Shown piece by piece: positions 1-11,877 of a DNA stretch of 64,000 bases. The notes below the pieces were generated by a model. That model made no database searches and was not told the DNA's origin. It was given only the letters and a program-made list of their open reading frames with translations. Source of the DNA: Psococerastis gibbosa (taxonomy: Eukaryota; Arthropoda; Insecta; Psocodea; Psocidae); NCBI GenBank assembly GCA_963971405.1, contig OZ020484.1, positions 42,120,770 to 42,184,769 of the forward strand, written 5' to 3'. The position numbers were made by a program, and so were the translations under genes. The number at the start of each line of letters is the position of its first letter. Within the stretch, counting starts at the first letter, position 1.

Positions 1-690
1 TGAAGGAATTATAGAGCAGTCTCAACTTTTATCTATATTATAACCATTTCCAAGACAAATTATTTTTAAAACTATTAAAACTGGAGCATAAACAAAGGGA
101 AATTAAAAAACAGGGAGAAAGCTGTGTACCCTAATATTAGATGCAATGTAAATTCTAATCAAAAAGCATAATTTAATAAATTAAATCTCAGTAAAAAATA
201 TTAGGAAATGAAATAAAAAAAGATTTATTTTTTAAAAGTTAATAAATAATGCTAATACATAATAATAATATAATTATACATATACCTGGGTATATACTGT
301 ATGTATTATTTTGTTATATAATTATATAATGAAATATTATAATGCACGATAATAATACTAATACATAAAACAAGGGGAAAAGTAGGGAGTAAGCAGTGTA
401 AAATTAGATCCAATGTAGATCAAAAACAAAAAAAGAAGAAAAAAATCAATTTAGGAAAATTTACACAATATAAATCTCAGTAGAAGCAAGCATAGGTAAA
501 ATGCAAAAAAAAAAAAAATGCGTTTAATTAACTTAGATATTCGCGTATAAGAAAAATTTGGCCATGCTAACTTACTACTAATGGGGTTCATTTGTGGCGT
601 CATTTTGTAGATGGCAGCACCAGTTGCAATGATATCAAAGCGTTGATTTTTCCATAAGCCTCAATACTATTTTAAAATGATTTTTAATTA
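1..690. other. AT-rich non-coding DNA
   Basis: No reading frame, RNA gene or repeat structure that I can support. The stretch is very AT-rich, with short A-runs and a loosely repeated pair of segments (around 60-200 and 370-500) that share words such as the aagca...aaatctcagtaaa type, suggesting an old, decayed repeat. Confidence 0.5.
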
Positions 691-693
691 CGT

Positions 694-1762
694 ATTATTT
701 TTATTATTATTATTTTTTTTATTTTTATTATAATATGCTAGGCGCTCTGCCCGTTTTGGGCTTCCGCGCTCATGTTGTTATCGCGCCAAACCCAACCCTT
801 CTCAGAGTGTTCCGAAGAGGGGGGCTGACATTAGAAATTTTATGACGAGAGAGGTTACCTTCTCGTCATTTCCCAGCAGGTGTTGCAGAGTGAGGGGGAG
901 CGGCAGAAGGGCTCTGGGGCCAGCGTAACTCGGGCAGGCCAGTATGATGTGCTCCACCGACAGTGGTACGCTACAAAACTGGCAGTTCGGAGGCGGTTCA
1001 CCTGCCATAAGGTGGCCGTGGGTAAGCCAGGAGTGGCCCAGACGCATGCGCGACAGCAGTATCTCCTCTCTTCTGTAAGGGCGGCTGGCTGTTGCCCACC
1101 ACCCCAGGCGGGGTTTAATGTCTCGTAACTTGTTGTAATTATGCGATGGACCACTCCAATCCCCCTGCCAATCTAGCCTGACCAGATGATCGATGTAGGT
1201 GCGCACATCATACAAGGTGGTTAATGGCCATGGGACTGAAATTGCTGTTGTTGCCTCTTTAGCGGCATTGTCTGCTGCCGTATTCCCCGAGATGCCTACA
1301 TGTGCTGGTACCCAGCAGAATTTCACGACACCTTGTGCATAGATCTGTTTATATGAGCCGTGAATGGCTGAAATAAGGAGAGTGTTTTCAGCGGAACGAT
1401 TTTTTAGGGCTTCTAGGGCACTAAAACTATCTGTGAAAATAATGGAGAATTCCAAGTGATGCTCATGGATGTATAAAAGAGCCTGTAATATTGCAAATAG
1501 TTCAGCTGAATAAACCGTTGTGTATGGTAAGAGAGTGTACATATACTTTTCCTTTCCTATCACAAAGGCTGCACCGACTCTGTCATCTTTTTTGGATCCG
1601 TCTGTATATAAATGGGTCCACTTAGGTTCAGGGTGTCCATTTTTAATCTCAGCAAAGTGGGCCAAATATAAGGAAGGATGGGTAGTTTGTTTTGAATGGC
1701 TATTTAGGGATAGGTTGATACGCAGCTTTGGCGCAAGCCACGAAGTCGTCCCATTATTTTAA
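694..1762 (-). mobile_element. 5'-truncated non-LTR retrotransposon, RNase H end
   Basis: The minus-strand frame is open from about 1762 to 802. It encodes the RNase H domain and C-terminal knuckle of a non-LTR retrotransposon polyprotein. Seen directly: LYTDGSKKDD (first catalytic Asp), SAELFAI (Glu), FTDSFSALE (second Asp), HVGISGNTAAD (last Asp), then a Cys-x2-Cys-x7-His-x4-Cys cluster (CQFCSVPLSVEH...). The four RNase H acidic positions are all present. No reverse transcriptase or endonuclease lies upstream, so the copy is 5'-truncated near 1762. On the minus strand the coding part is followed by an A/T-rich stretch (about 735-694) that fits a 3' tail. Such RNase H domains occur in the jockey, I and R1 groups; I cannot choose between them. 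It is probably inactive. Confidence 0.85.
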
Positions 1763-3901
1763 AGTGATATTTTTCTATAAATCATGGAGAATATATATAT
1801 TAAATTATATGCAGCGAAATAAGGTCCAGACATAGTAAAAATATTATAAAAAATATTAAAAGAATTAATTAGATGCTAAGAGCTTAGTTTTTGCATGCAA
1901 ACGGCGGCTATTTTGAATAATATGGATATCGGTTTGTCATCAGCGAACCTAGTGACCAAAACTGTCCCTACAGAACCTCATTGCATTCAGTGAATATAGC
2001 TAAAATAGGTTTGTAAAATTGTTATTTGGCTGCTCTATATCAAATAGAAAAAAAAGAAGGAAAGAAAGAAAATTGTCTTTCTTCTTTCTTTCTTTATTTT
2101 CCACAGGAGCGAATTTTGGGTCTAGAGGAATAATTATTTTTGCTGTCTTTTGGAACTCCTATTTTCCATTACAAAACAAACACATTCTAAAAGAAATTGC
2201 ATTCCAGTAAGACAAGCAAGATATTGATTGTCGCCAAGCATGAATTCCATTGCTCGTCATCGCGATCCGTTATTTACGATAAGCTTACACCGAACTTTGG
2301 ATTGCCTCACTGGAATTAATCGATCGCGTGAGGGGGTCATTCAAAGAAGATTCGATTAAATTTTCAGACAACAGCAGGAATGGAGGAAAAGTATCAAGTA
2401 TCTTGTTTATAGTAGCCTATCAAATTAGCATAAAACCTTTTTTTATGTGGGAGAGATGTGAAATTCACTTCCCGCCAAGGACACATTTTGAATTTCTGGT
2501 GCCATCTTCTTCGACCAATCAAAGCACACCTTGGACTCATCCAAACAATAACAAATCCCATCGTGGCTGCAAGACGTGCTTTGATTGTAAAGATGGCGTG
2601 ACAGGTGCTATATTGTGTATTGTATTGTCCTTTCACTGAGCAATATAAGTTATTCTGACTCGGACGTGGCAGATGGCACCAAAAATTCCAAAAAAATATC
2701 CTTGGCGGGGGGTGAATATCCCAAATCTCGTGCAACTCTAACAAAATAATAAAACCCAAGGATTGTAATTAAAATAGGAAGAACTTATGGGCTAATTATT
2801 TACAACGAAAATTTAATTTTAACTGGCCCCCCAGATGTCTGCATTTTACACAAAATCAAATTTCCAGGAAATCTAGAGCTATCATTGAAGACTCATGGGA
2901 GTCATGGGGCTAAACAAATATTCCTTTACATTTAAACAATATTATGTGGCCGTTACTAACACTGATTGGCTACAGTTATGGTGAAAGTCAAATATTTCAT
3001 CTCACAACGTAGTTATGTAGGGCGGGAAACGACTTCTCAATTGCATGCGTCAATGAATAAATAAAAATGTGCAATTAAATAGCTTTTCTTAGATGGCTTC
3101 CTGTAACAATTTGATTTCTACTTCAAAATACAGATGTCCATAGGGTCCGTTAGTTTTTTTAACGCTCCCATAAATTGGACAAAGCAAAGGCTGGCTGGCT
3201 TTCATTGCCAGTCATAAAATGAGAAAGCGGAAAGGAAATTGGCCGCGGGCGAAAAGGTCCTTAAGTTTCATAACCTCCGTAGTTCCTCTTACCTTTCCAC
3301 AATTAAAATGGTGCATTAAGCTTAAACAGCATGCAGCGCGTCAATTAATGTGTTCATAAACGTTGCAATCTGATAAGTACAACCTTATTTATTCAATTTG
3401 GTTTGAAATATTCCCACCCACCATTTAGTCTCATTGAAAAAATTAATATCATTTTATATTTGCAGAAAATTATATGAAATAAAGCAATAATGTAGCCTAT
3501 TTGAGATTATAAATTTTGCTACACAACCAGAATGCAACGTCTATAAGTTGCATTATATTAATGGGTCTCTTACAGTCTGACTAGAATGTTATTGTTAGGG
3601 TTCTTACGTGGGATGCAACGATTGGACAGATTTCAAATCCAGCTTTTCATAACTGACACTTATGGTTTATGGGGCAACTAAGTTAAGTTGGTAAAGTCCA
3701 GTTTACACCTGCTACAATATGTAAGCAACCCTCAACTTCAATGTCGCTAGCAGCTAGTGCTGACTTCGAGGACACGTGTCAGTTGGTCAAAGGTTGATGG
3801 TTGCCTGCATGCTGAATATAGGTAGGCAATATCAACCAATGGTTGAATTTAATGTCGAAACAACCTAAGTAATTAACTCACATTGTTTTCAATGATAATT
3901 C
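1763..3901. other. Intergenic DNA with one imperfect hairpin
   Basis: I see no gene here. The one structure is an imperfect inverted repeat. The segment around 2465-2507 (cgccaaggacac, then a ttctggtgccatc block) returns in reverse orientation at about 2671-2718, with a spacer of about 160 bp. It looks like a decayed foldback element. A pyrimidine-rich tract (ttctttcttcttt type) lies at 2075-2097. Confidence 0.45.
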
Positions 3902-4300
3902 TTAAGAGGATATGCTACGTAGAAAATGAGCACCCCAAAATTTGTTGTTTTTCTTGACTTTTTATTTTTTTATCTCATTAACAAAGCAAGTCATATTAAA
4001 GATTTGGCTCATGGAAGTTGTAGAAGACTGCTTCATGCATCATGTAATAGGAAATATTAAATTTTTGGCACCTTAGTTTTTTCATAAATACCAGAACGGA
4101 CTAAAATTACGCGTATTCTGGGATTTTTGGAAGAACTACAAAACCGAAAAGTAAAAATACCCGATTATATGATGCACGAAGTAGGCTTCTACAACTTAGA
4201 TGAGCCAAATTTTTAATAACTTGCTGAGTTAATTTAAAAAAAAGAAATGGAAAGTATTTAATTTTGGGGTGCCAATTTTCTGCGTGACATATCCTCTTAA
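3902..4300. mobile_element. TTAA-flanked foldback element
   Basis: Inverted ends of about 40 bp begin TTAAGAGGATATG on the left and end CATATCCTCTTAA on the right. The match continues inward (gcaccccaaaa / ttttggggtgc) and through further inverted segments (ggctcatggaagttgtagaag / cttctacaacttagatgagcc). Almost the whole 399 bp is therefore one long hairpin. TTAA sits at both ends and may be the target duplication, as in piggyBac-like elements. A TA duplication is equally possible, because the TTAA also belongs to the palindrome. No coding capacity. Confidence 0.7.
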
Positions 4301-5420
4301 CAGGAAGCTTAATGCAGAAATTGGCAATTACTGGATCACACAAAAATCTGTCGTTTTATTTTTTATTTGATTTAAGTTATTAAGTTAAGATTTAGTATAT
4401 CCAACTTGGAGGGGACTATTTCATACATAGTACAATGTCATAAGGAATTTAGTGTTGATGCAGTGATTTGTTCGTTTAACTGATAGGGGACATAAATTAA
4501 CCGAATTATCAAATTTATGGAAAAATTTAACACCAAAAGTTAAAAATATTTAATAAGATTGAGCTTGAAATAATTCTGGACAACTTGGTTAGACCAAATC
4601 CTTATATTTTAAGTGTATTAAATAAAATAAAAAATAAAAGATTTTAGAGTAACCCAGGGGTGGCGAACATCTACGGCCAGCTTCCTCTTAAGAAACAGAA
4701 ATCCAGTTCATCTCATGCCATGCTAAGGGTACCAATTCTCAGTTCTCAGGCCTACCCAACCATCCAATTTCTGAGTGTAACGTAGCACAGATATTTTATG
4801 AAGCTCTAAATTTATTTGATGCCGCATTCAAAATATTGCGGGAAAACAACTTTTACGTTTGAAGAACAAGGACTCTGCCACTCACTAGTTGGGTCGGAGC
4901 TCGTACTAGCCACAATTAGTCGACTTTATTAGGAACTGATCTGGAAGTCACAATAGACATACTTTTTCACGAAATTTTGACGACGAGTTTAACTTTGTAG
5001 TTCTATATCACTATACAATAATACGATCCTTTTGTACAACATAACATCACATGGTTTACTTTCACTATCAGTCTTTTCAATAAATTTTCAGTAGAAGGAC
5101 AGATTGTATCCGGCCGTATTTGAAAGAGCATTGCCAATCCGTTTGTAAAGTAAAAGAAGAAAAATAAACTTTAAAAAAATTGAAGATCCAATCCTGGTTC
5201 AGCATTCTACCCCGGCTTGAAATTTGAAGCGTGGAGCCTTATAAGTTATAACTAGGTATTGTTACATAGACCCTCAACAGCTACGTTGTACAAAAGTATC
5301 CTAGTATGTTATATTTAGCTAGTCGCACATCTAAAACTATTGAACCCACCTGAATTAAAATTCAATACAACTCTAATCCTACAATAATGAATTATTATAA
5401 GTTAGACATAACTTTAGTTG
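4301..5420. other. Downstream flank of DCLK, no gene seen
   Basis: AT-rich DNA with no supported gene. A minus-strand AATAAA lies at 4924-4929, about 490 nt beyond the DCLK stop codon. It could be that gene's polyadenylation signal, but nothing else confirms it. Confidence 0.35.
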
Positions 5421-8400
5421 CTATCCGGTGAACTCCATGGTTGTTTGCAAATCAGACGACAATCGCAACTGCCGGGCAGGCGAGTCTGGATACCGCAACC
5501 CACTGCTCGGCCCATTCAAATCGTCGCTCTGAAAATTAGGAAAAAATACCTTTAATTATTTTGGAACATTAACCTACAGTAGATAAGGAACAGCCCGTCA
5601 GGGGCCATGAAGAGATAAGGCTGAGGTAAAAGTTGCAAACTGTACTTTTTGATTCTGGCTTCCAACTTCAGGTACACACCATTTTTTCTACAAGTATTAC
5701 CTAAGGTACTTAGTCTAACCATATGTCCTGTTACAAAGGTTTTTTTTTAAGGAAAAATAGGCCAGTTGGAATGATCTGAATTATTAGGGGTCTTCACAGT
5801 GTTCTTGTTATCGAGTTAGATGTGCTATTCAAGTTAACACACAATCGTGAATGGACCTCGGGAGTGAGTTATCATGCTATATCGACAGAGTAAACAACGT
5901 GGTAGTAGTCAGACGTTCGTGACACGGGTTTAAAGAAAGTGGCAGAACTCTATTCTAGTGCCACATTTGTTTATATTTTTTGTTCATTTTGGTTATTATA
6001 ATTTTAAGTATTTACGGTAAGTGCTTGTGATAATAGATTATACAAATAAATTTAAATGCTACAAAATTTTAAACGCGTGTTTCAAATCAATCGACAAAAA
6101 CAAATATGGCGGCGGTCAAACCTGAGCTATAGCAAGGTAAATAACATGTTAACCAACTTGGAAGTGGGTTTAGGATAGCACGCTGGTTAGCTGGTTGTCG
6201 GGTTATCGGTGTGTTAACTTAGCTTGATATAACACACTTAACTAGGTATAACTCGATAACACGAACACTGTGAAGACCCTTATTATAATTGATTGTCTAA
6301 CTCACTAATAAAATAAAGTTTATTCGAAATGTCCCCCTACTGCATGAATGCACCCCCTAAGTCTGAGTGGCAACGTAGCTATCGCAGCACGCACCGTTTC
6401 TTGAGGGAAGCGGCCAGGTTAAGGGGCATCATTGACTTACATGGAACCATGGGTGATCTAATACGTCCTCGGCCGAGAACCGAATCTCCGGGTCGCTCTG
6501 CAGCATGCTCGTAATGAGATCCTTGGCCTCCCACGATACCTTATCCCAGTAAGGTGAGATGAACTCGAAGACACCACTCAGGATTTTGTCGAATAGCTCC
6601 TCTTGGTTGTCGGAAGAGCTCACGAAGGGGGGAAAACCACACAGTAAAATGTACAAAATAACCCCCGCAGCCCATACGTCCACCTTTAGGAACAAAAAAA
6701 AAACGAATATTAATGTCTGCTATGTATGTAGCATTTTTAGAAACGATGACTCATTTTTCATTTTTCTGATTGACCAGTTACAAATGAATACCTATTCTGC
6801 ATGGCTGACTTCGAAGAAGAATCAGAAGCAAGATATCCATTCAATCATTAAATACATTGTGCCTATTGTATCTACAACGCACTCACCTTGAGCCCGTATC
6901 CTGTCTCGTAGAGAATTTCAGGGGCGACGTAGGTAGGCGTACCGCAGATGGCAGTCAGTGGTTCCACGACGTGCTGGGCGAGTCCAAAGTCACCAAGTTT
7001 GAGGGAGCGGAGCTTGCGGTTTTCGTCGAAGCGGACGAGCAGGTTCTCGGGTTTGATGTCGCGGTGCACGATGTTCCGGTGGTGGAGGTACGCTAGTGCC
7101 GACACCAAGTGCGTGATCATCAGCCGCGCTTCATCCTCAGCGAATTTCTGCGATGCCGCTATCGCGTCAAACAGGTCGCCGCCCTGGAAAACAAAGTCTC
7201 TGGTTTTCGGACTGGATGGCGCGGTACACGATGTCACAACGAGAGTTACCAGGTGCGAGCCGTTAGATACCCGCATGATTAGCTTTGCTAACTGGGGCTC
7301 ATCGAGTCATAACAAGAAAAGTAACGTTGTTTGCCATTTTTCATAAGTTTGCAATAAGCACAGATCCTGCACTTTTGGCAATACCAAACGAATGTTTATG
7401 TTACGCATCAGTGGCGCAGAAAGCAATAGACTTCACGCACGGCAAATTTAAGAACAGACCTGCTTCAATCAACATTGGACTCACCTCCAATTCCATAATG
7501 AGATAGAGCTCAGTCGGTGTGTCGAATAAGTCCAGCAGCCTCACAATATTTGGATGGCTCACTTTCTTCAAAATTTCCACCTCGTTTTCGATCATTTGTT
7601 CGCGACCTTTACATTTCGATTTGTCTATTATTTTCAACGCGTATTCCCCACCTTTCAGTCTAAAAACACAACGTAGAATATTAACATTGGGAGTTTCATC
7701 TCTTGGTATAATAGTTATGGAAGGTGTAGGATTTTCACAAATTTCCCTGCTTCTTTAACCAGACGTGGTTGAGACAGAGATTTCCAAATAATTTCTAAAT
7801 AAATCAGACCTCGTACTTCTGACAAAAATAATCAATTGCTCGTTTCACAGCGCAATGACAACAAAATGGTTTTATGGAAAATTCCTAAAAAAAAACTTTC
7901 GTAGGAAATTTGCACTTTCGCACCTGAATTGTTATTGATTAGAAAAACACTGTGTTAAACGGACTTAATAAAATATTCGAAAATCGGACGGGTACAAAGT
8001 CTGTTTTTTTAGAAAGCTTATTTTCTTTTCTCTGCAGCTGTTAAACGAGGCCAACTCATTGATGGATCTACGGTCAGAAAGACCCAAAATTCGCCCAAAC
8101 AATTTTTTTATTACTTTCACTTACTTGTCAGAACATCGCCGAACAACGGCAAAGTTGCCATCGCCAACTACCCCTCCAACCTTGTATCTTTTAAGGACTT
8201 GCGGGAAGATGTTGAGATCGGCCTCCCTAGACACCGTCGTAGGTCCTCCTTTTTTCTTAGGCATCTTTGGTATAATTCCAGGCACAGCTAAAACAAACAC
8301 AATTTCACATTTAAATACAACATCACACTTGAAAATTATTATTTAACCCAATCCTGCAGATGGCTATTGATTCTCTTAGCAGTGTAACAACTGAGGCCAC

Positions 8401-11400
8401 CTTCGACAGTTGTCGCAAGGATTTCTTACCTGCCACCACGATTATCCTTTTCTCAGAGCATTGGCAATAGAAGTTACCGTTACCATCGACATTACAGCAA
8501 TAAAATTTACTGCAGATTAAACTTACCACTACCACCATTGAGTTGGTCTTTTGCTCTCTGCGACAGAGGAAGACTCCTTTTGTGCGCACCAACAGCCTTA
8601 ATCTCTTCAGAATCCAACTGAAAATCATCGTGCGAAAACCGCTCCGACCCGTAGACGAAGAACAAGTCGTCCGTGTGGAAAAAGTCTTGAAGAGTGAGGA
8701 GCTGTGTGCCACCGGCGGTGAAGACTTTGCGGACGGCGCCGGTGTCCAGCTTGACGGCGTCCGTGATGGACGAGAGGACGTGTTCGAAGGACGGCGCGTT
8801 CCGTTTGTTGAGCAAGAGCCGGATTATTCGACGCGGTTTCACACCATTTCTAACTAAAGTCACAACGCGGGGCCGAATGAAATCGGCTGTTCTTTTCGCT
8901 GCACGCGAACCCTCCACAGAGTTATTTAAACATTCCCTCGCAGATACTCCTGTAAGAGAAAATATCAAAAAATACAGCGAAATATTAAAAGAACCGGTCC
9001 GAGTTTACTCGAACATGCTTTCCAATTTATCGATTAGTAGTGAGAGAAAATGATTATTTTCATGGTAAATAATTTTCCTATGGTTACATTTCGGATATCA
9101 CGGGGGGGGGGGGGGGGGGGGGGAGTCGTCCACCACCTGAAGGTGACTTAAATTCTAGATAGGTCAGGCCTACACATTACCACACAGCAATAATGGCAGG
9201 TCACGCAATGCATTTGAGCGTGAATTTGCTTTCATTTTTTCAAAAAAAAATTTTTTTTTGCACAAAACCCAATAGTTTTTTGGAAACCAAACTATCCGGT
9301 TTCATTACTCAATTTAACACCTAAAACATGCTTGAAGTTAGAAATCATCGATAGAAAGGTTTCGCAGAAAAATTATTTTTTAGTCATTTTTCATTCAAAT
9401 TTAGTCATTTTTATTTTTTTACCCCCAGAAGCAAACTATCAAGGGGCAAGCGACCCCCCGCATTTTATCAACATTAACAACAACTACAATATATGTGAAT
9501 TTAAAAGAAATCGTTGGAGCCATTTTTGAGAAATAATTTTTTTAGACGTTTTTTTTTTTTAAAATAAAAACCCCCCAAATTGAGTTACCCCGAAATAAAA
9601 AAAATGGTCCCGAGGTATGATTTTTGTGAACCTACATGCCAAATTTAATCATAATCGACCGAGTAGTTTGCCCGGAAATCGACGCACAGACAGACAGACA
9701 GACAGACATTTCGTAAAAACCACTTTTTTGGGTTCCTGGGACCTCAAAACGTGTAAATCCGTTGAAATCTCGGAATCGAAAATTTCGACCGTCACAAAGC
9801 TTTCCTTATACTACGTATAAATTGGAAAGCAAAAAAGTATATATATAAGGGTGCCTTACCCGAAGGAGACGAAAACCAAGTAATCTGGAAGGGGTACTGA
9901 AGCCAGCCACTCAGGGGGTTATGGAAAAAAAAGTTCAGTGTTCCGGAAGTCGAACATTGGTCGCCCTCTCAATTGATAAACGTATCGCCATAAAAGAGAA
10001 CTTACGATGTAAATACTGGTTATAGTTTACATGCATGCAGGTACCAGATACTCATATGTTATGTTCATAACAAAAATATTTCGCAATAATAAAAAATTAT
10101 AAAATGATACATACCGTAATTATTTTTAAGCACTTTTCCTTTTCGTGACGATAAGTTGAGATATTCAATCCTCTTAAAAGATTCTCCCTGTCCAGAACAC
10201 ACATAACACTTGCCATCTTCAAGGTCGTCGACATTGGCCACCTAGGAAGAAAAATTAATAAGAAATTAATGAAGGCAATTTGTGTGTTAATAAAAGAAAA
10301 AAGAATTAATACATTTAGCTGAGAGGACATCGAACCTGCGTTAGACATTTAAACTTACACCAGCACCGACTAGGACGTCCTAGAGGGCGGTGGAGGCACC
10401 AGTACCGCACCGAAAAAGTCAAGTAAATATGGAGCACATGCGAGTTCTGCTAGACCACTGCGTCTTTAATAATGTTTCTGAGGACAGGATTAAAGATTCT
10501 AACTGCAACTGACGCAATTTTTCACTTGCCTTAGTGCCATCGGTGGTAAAGAGGTTGCGTACACCATTAGGCAAGGTGACGTGATCTTTCAGGGTTCGAG
10601 TCACATCGGAGAGCAAACTGTCGAATGATCTGTACCTCTCTGGTGTCACCGGCATGACAACGCCTTTGAAAAACCTATAAGTCAAACGTCAAAATTTTAA
10701 GAATATTATAATAGTTCCAGGGTCATTTAAATAACATAAATCAATAAAATAAATATTTCTGTTAAATTATACAATAATACAAGTAGTACAAGTAAATACA
10801 AGTAATCAACTAGTAATTGACAAGAAAGTGTAAAGTAAAATCGTCAATCAGGTAGTTCTGTCATTGTGCTAGTGCCTCAGTGACAGTGTAGAAAGCTTTC
10901 TCTAAGAGATGGTTTCTAAGCAATTTCGTAAGTAAGTTAGAAGCATTTCTCGCCGCTCTCAGTTCAATCAGGAGTTTTCTAAGGTAGGCGAAACCTTGTA
11001 ATTTAGGATCCAGTCACTCACACATGGTTGTGCGTGGCGCTGGCCTTACAAGGTCTCCCCGTTGCCTCGTGTTGTAGGTGTGACTGTCTCCGTTTTGTTT
11101 AAATGTCCCCCACACCTCAGGCTTTAAGAAATGTAAAATGCATCTGGGGGGGGGGGGGGTCGTTTTTATTCTGTATGATGAAGCGAGCAATCAATTAATC
11201 AATCTTTGCCCATGACCCACTAAGGTGGGATAGACGACATTAGTTTGGCACTGCCAAATAGCGGCGAGAATGGTTACTAGCGGAATTTTAACTAACACAG
11301 CTGTAGCCACAGCTGCCCTGAGGGAACTCACAACCAGTTCTGTAAAATTCTTAGAGTAATACAGCTTACTCTCATAAGGGCCGCTTAAAAACTCGGTAAG

Positions 11401-11877
11401 GAACAATGGACGATCAGTGGCCAATGCAAAGCGGTTCCATGCAGTATTCCTTACTTACGTCTTTAAGCGATGATGGGAGCGGTACTAATTTAGTAAGTGC
11501 CCATGCATGTAATACCTATTATTCCTCCAGAAGCTAGCCCCAGCTAGCTTGTAAATGACAAGAAAATAAATTATTATTTCCGTAGAATTGAACCTACCAC
11601 CATCAGGCTTCCTAGACTAAGCTCTTCAAATGAAGAATAGTACATATTATACTGTGGCTCACCTGTCACCATTTCTAAAAAATCTGATCCTCTTTGCTTT
11701 TCTAGTTCCAGATCCAAAGAGCTTACTCTGGCGGTGTTGGGGGGATGCAGACATCGGCGGAATAGTGACATCGTCTTCGCCTTGGGAAGAGAAGGAATTA
11801 GAAGACGCATGTGAAACACTGCGGCTGTGTAAAAGACGGGGCCGCGGTGAGTCATCTCCAAGTACCGTATTGCTCAT
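5421..11877 (-). CDS. DCLK: Doublecortin-like serine/threonine kinase
   Basis: Microtubule-binding kinase with two doublecortin (DCX) domains followed by a CaMK-type kinase domain. Nine coding exons join with matching phases: 11663-11877, 10530-10674, 10115-10241, 8527-8949, 8125-8287, 7485-7659, 6887-7183, 6441-6683, 5421-5528. The total is 1896 nt, or 631 aa. DCX1 runs from [12 protein letters not shown] (about residue 60) to about 160, and DCX2 from [13 protein letters not shown] to VYGSERF (about 178-265). The kinase covers about 338-596: glycine loop GDGNFAVV, catalytic Lys in EYALKII (K367), HRDIKPEN (456-463), [17 protein letters not shown], so it should be active. The intron after exon 2 uses a GC donor (AAG|GCAAGT); all others are GT-AG. 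The last exon ends in ...TTMEFTG. Length is near that of animal DCLKs. The start is the ATG at 11877; an acceptor-like ttttcag just upstream suggests a 5' UTR exon. Confidence 0.93.
5787..6279. mobile_element. Harbinger-like MITE with TTA duplication, DCLK intron 8
   Basis: A 493-bp element with inverted ends GGGGTCTTCACAGTGTTC / GAACACTGTGAAGACCC extending over about 30 bp (…tatcgagtta / taactcgata…). TTA flanks both sides (5784-5786 and 6280-6282). A 3-bp TWA duplication with ends rich in G then C is typical of PIF/Harbinger (Tourist-like) MITEs. It lies in the intron between the last two DCLK coding exons and has no coding potential. Confidence 0.78.
8985..9830 (+). mobile_element. 0.8-kb G-tract repeat family, copy A
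   Basis: Lies in the DCLK intron between exons 3 and 4. It starts near gaaccggtccgagtttactc, has GCTTTCCAATTTAT at 9017, and ends ATAAATTGGAAAGC at 9830, so those two blocks form short inverted ends. Inside are a run of 22 G (9102-9123), a (cagacaga)n tract at about 9685-9705 and the conserved phrase cgtaaaaaccacttttttgg. Four further copies occur at 28930-29957, 31193-31842 (reverse), 35040-39161 and 61325-62753. No coding capacity, and the superfamily is not recognised. Confidence 0.75.
10750..11130 (+). repeat. 0.35-kb repeat, inverted relative to the copy at 13655-13990
   Basis: The block containing gctagtgcctcagtgacagt, gtagaaagctttctct, gcgctggccttacaag and cgtgttgtaggtgtgac returns in reverse complement at 13655-13990 inside EMC7 intron 1. 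The two copies are diverged but clearly collinear. They flank the DCLK/EMC7 promoter region in opposite orientation. The family is unknown and there is no open frame. Confidence 0.7.
11146..11260 (-). mobile_element. 3' end of a CR1-like retrotransposon
   Basis: The segment 11187-11240 (aatcaattaatcaatcttt, then gcccatgacccacta and aggtgggatagacgac) matches the 3' end of the CR1-like fragment at 40690-41345. Read on the minus strand it gives a short hairpin (ccacc..ggtgg), then a GATT-type microsatellite tail, as expected for this order of element. A run of 14 G adjoins it (11146-11159). It lies in DCLK intron 1. Confidence 0.6.
11528..11580 (+). mobile_element. Retrotransposon 3'-end hairpin remnant
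   Basis: The inverted repeat aagctagcccc/agctagctt matches the hairpin at 62269-62290 that closes the RT fragment at 61516-62320. This is probably a severely 5'-truncated second copy, plus strand, in DCLK intron 1. Confidence 0.5.

Noticed and set aside
802..1665. A free-standing host RNase H1 gene
   Set aside because: The HVGISGN motif, the trailing Cys/His knuckle and the A/T-rich tail are those of non-LTR retrotransposon polyproteins, and the frame is truncated.
11191..11424. 77-codon minus-strand frame in DCLK intron 1
   Set aside because: No homology recognised. The left end overlaps a retrotransposon 3' tail and the frame is of chance length.
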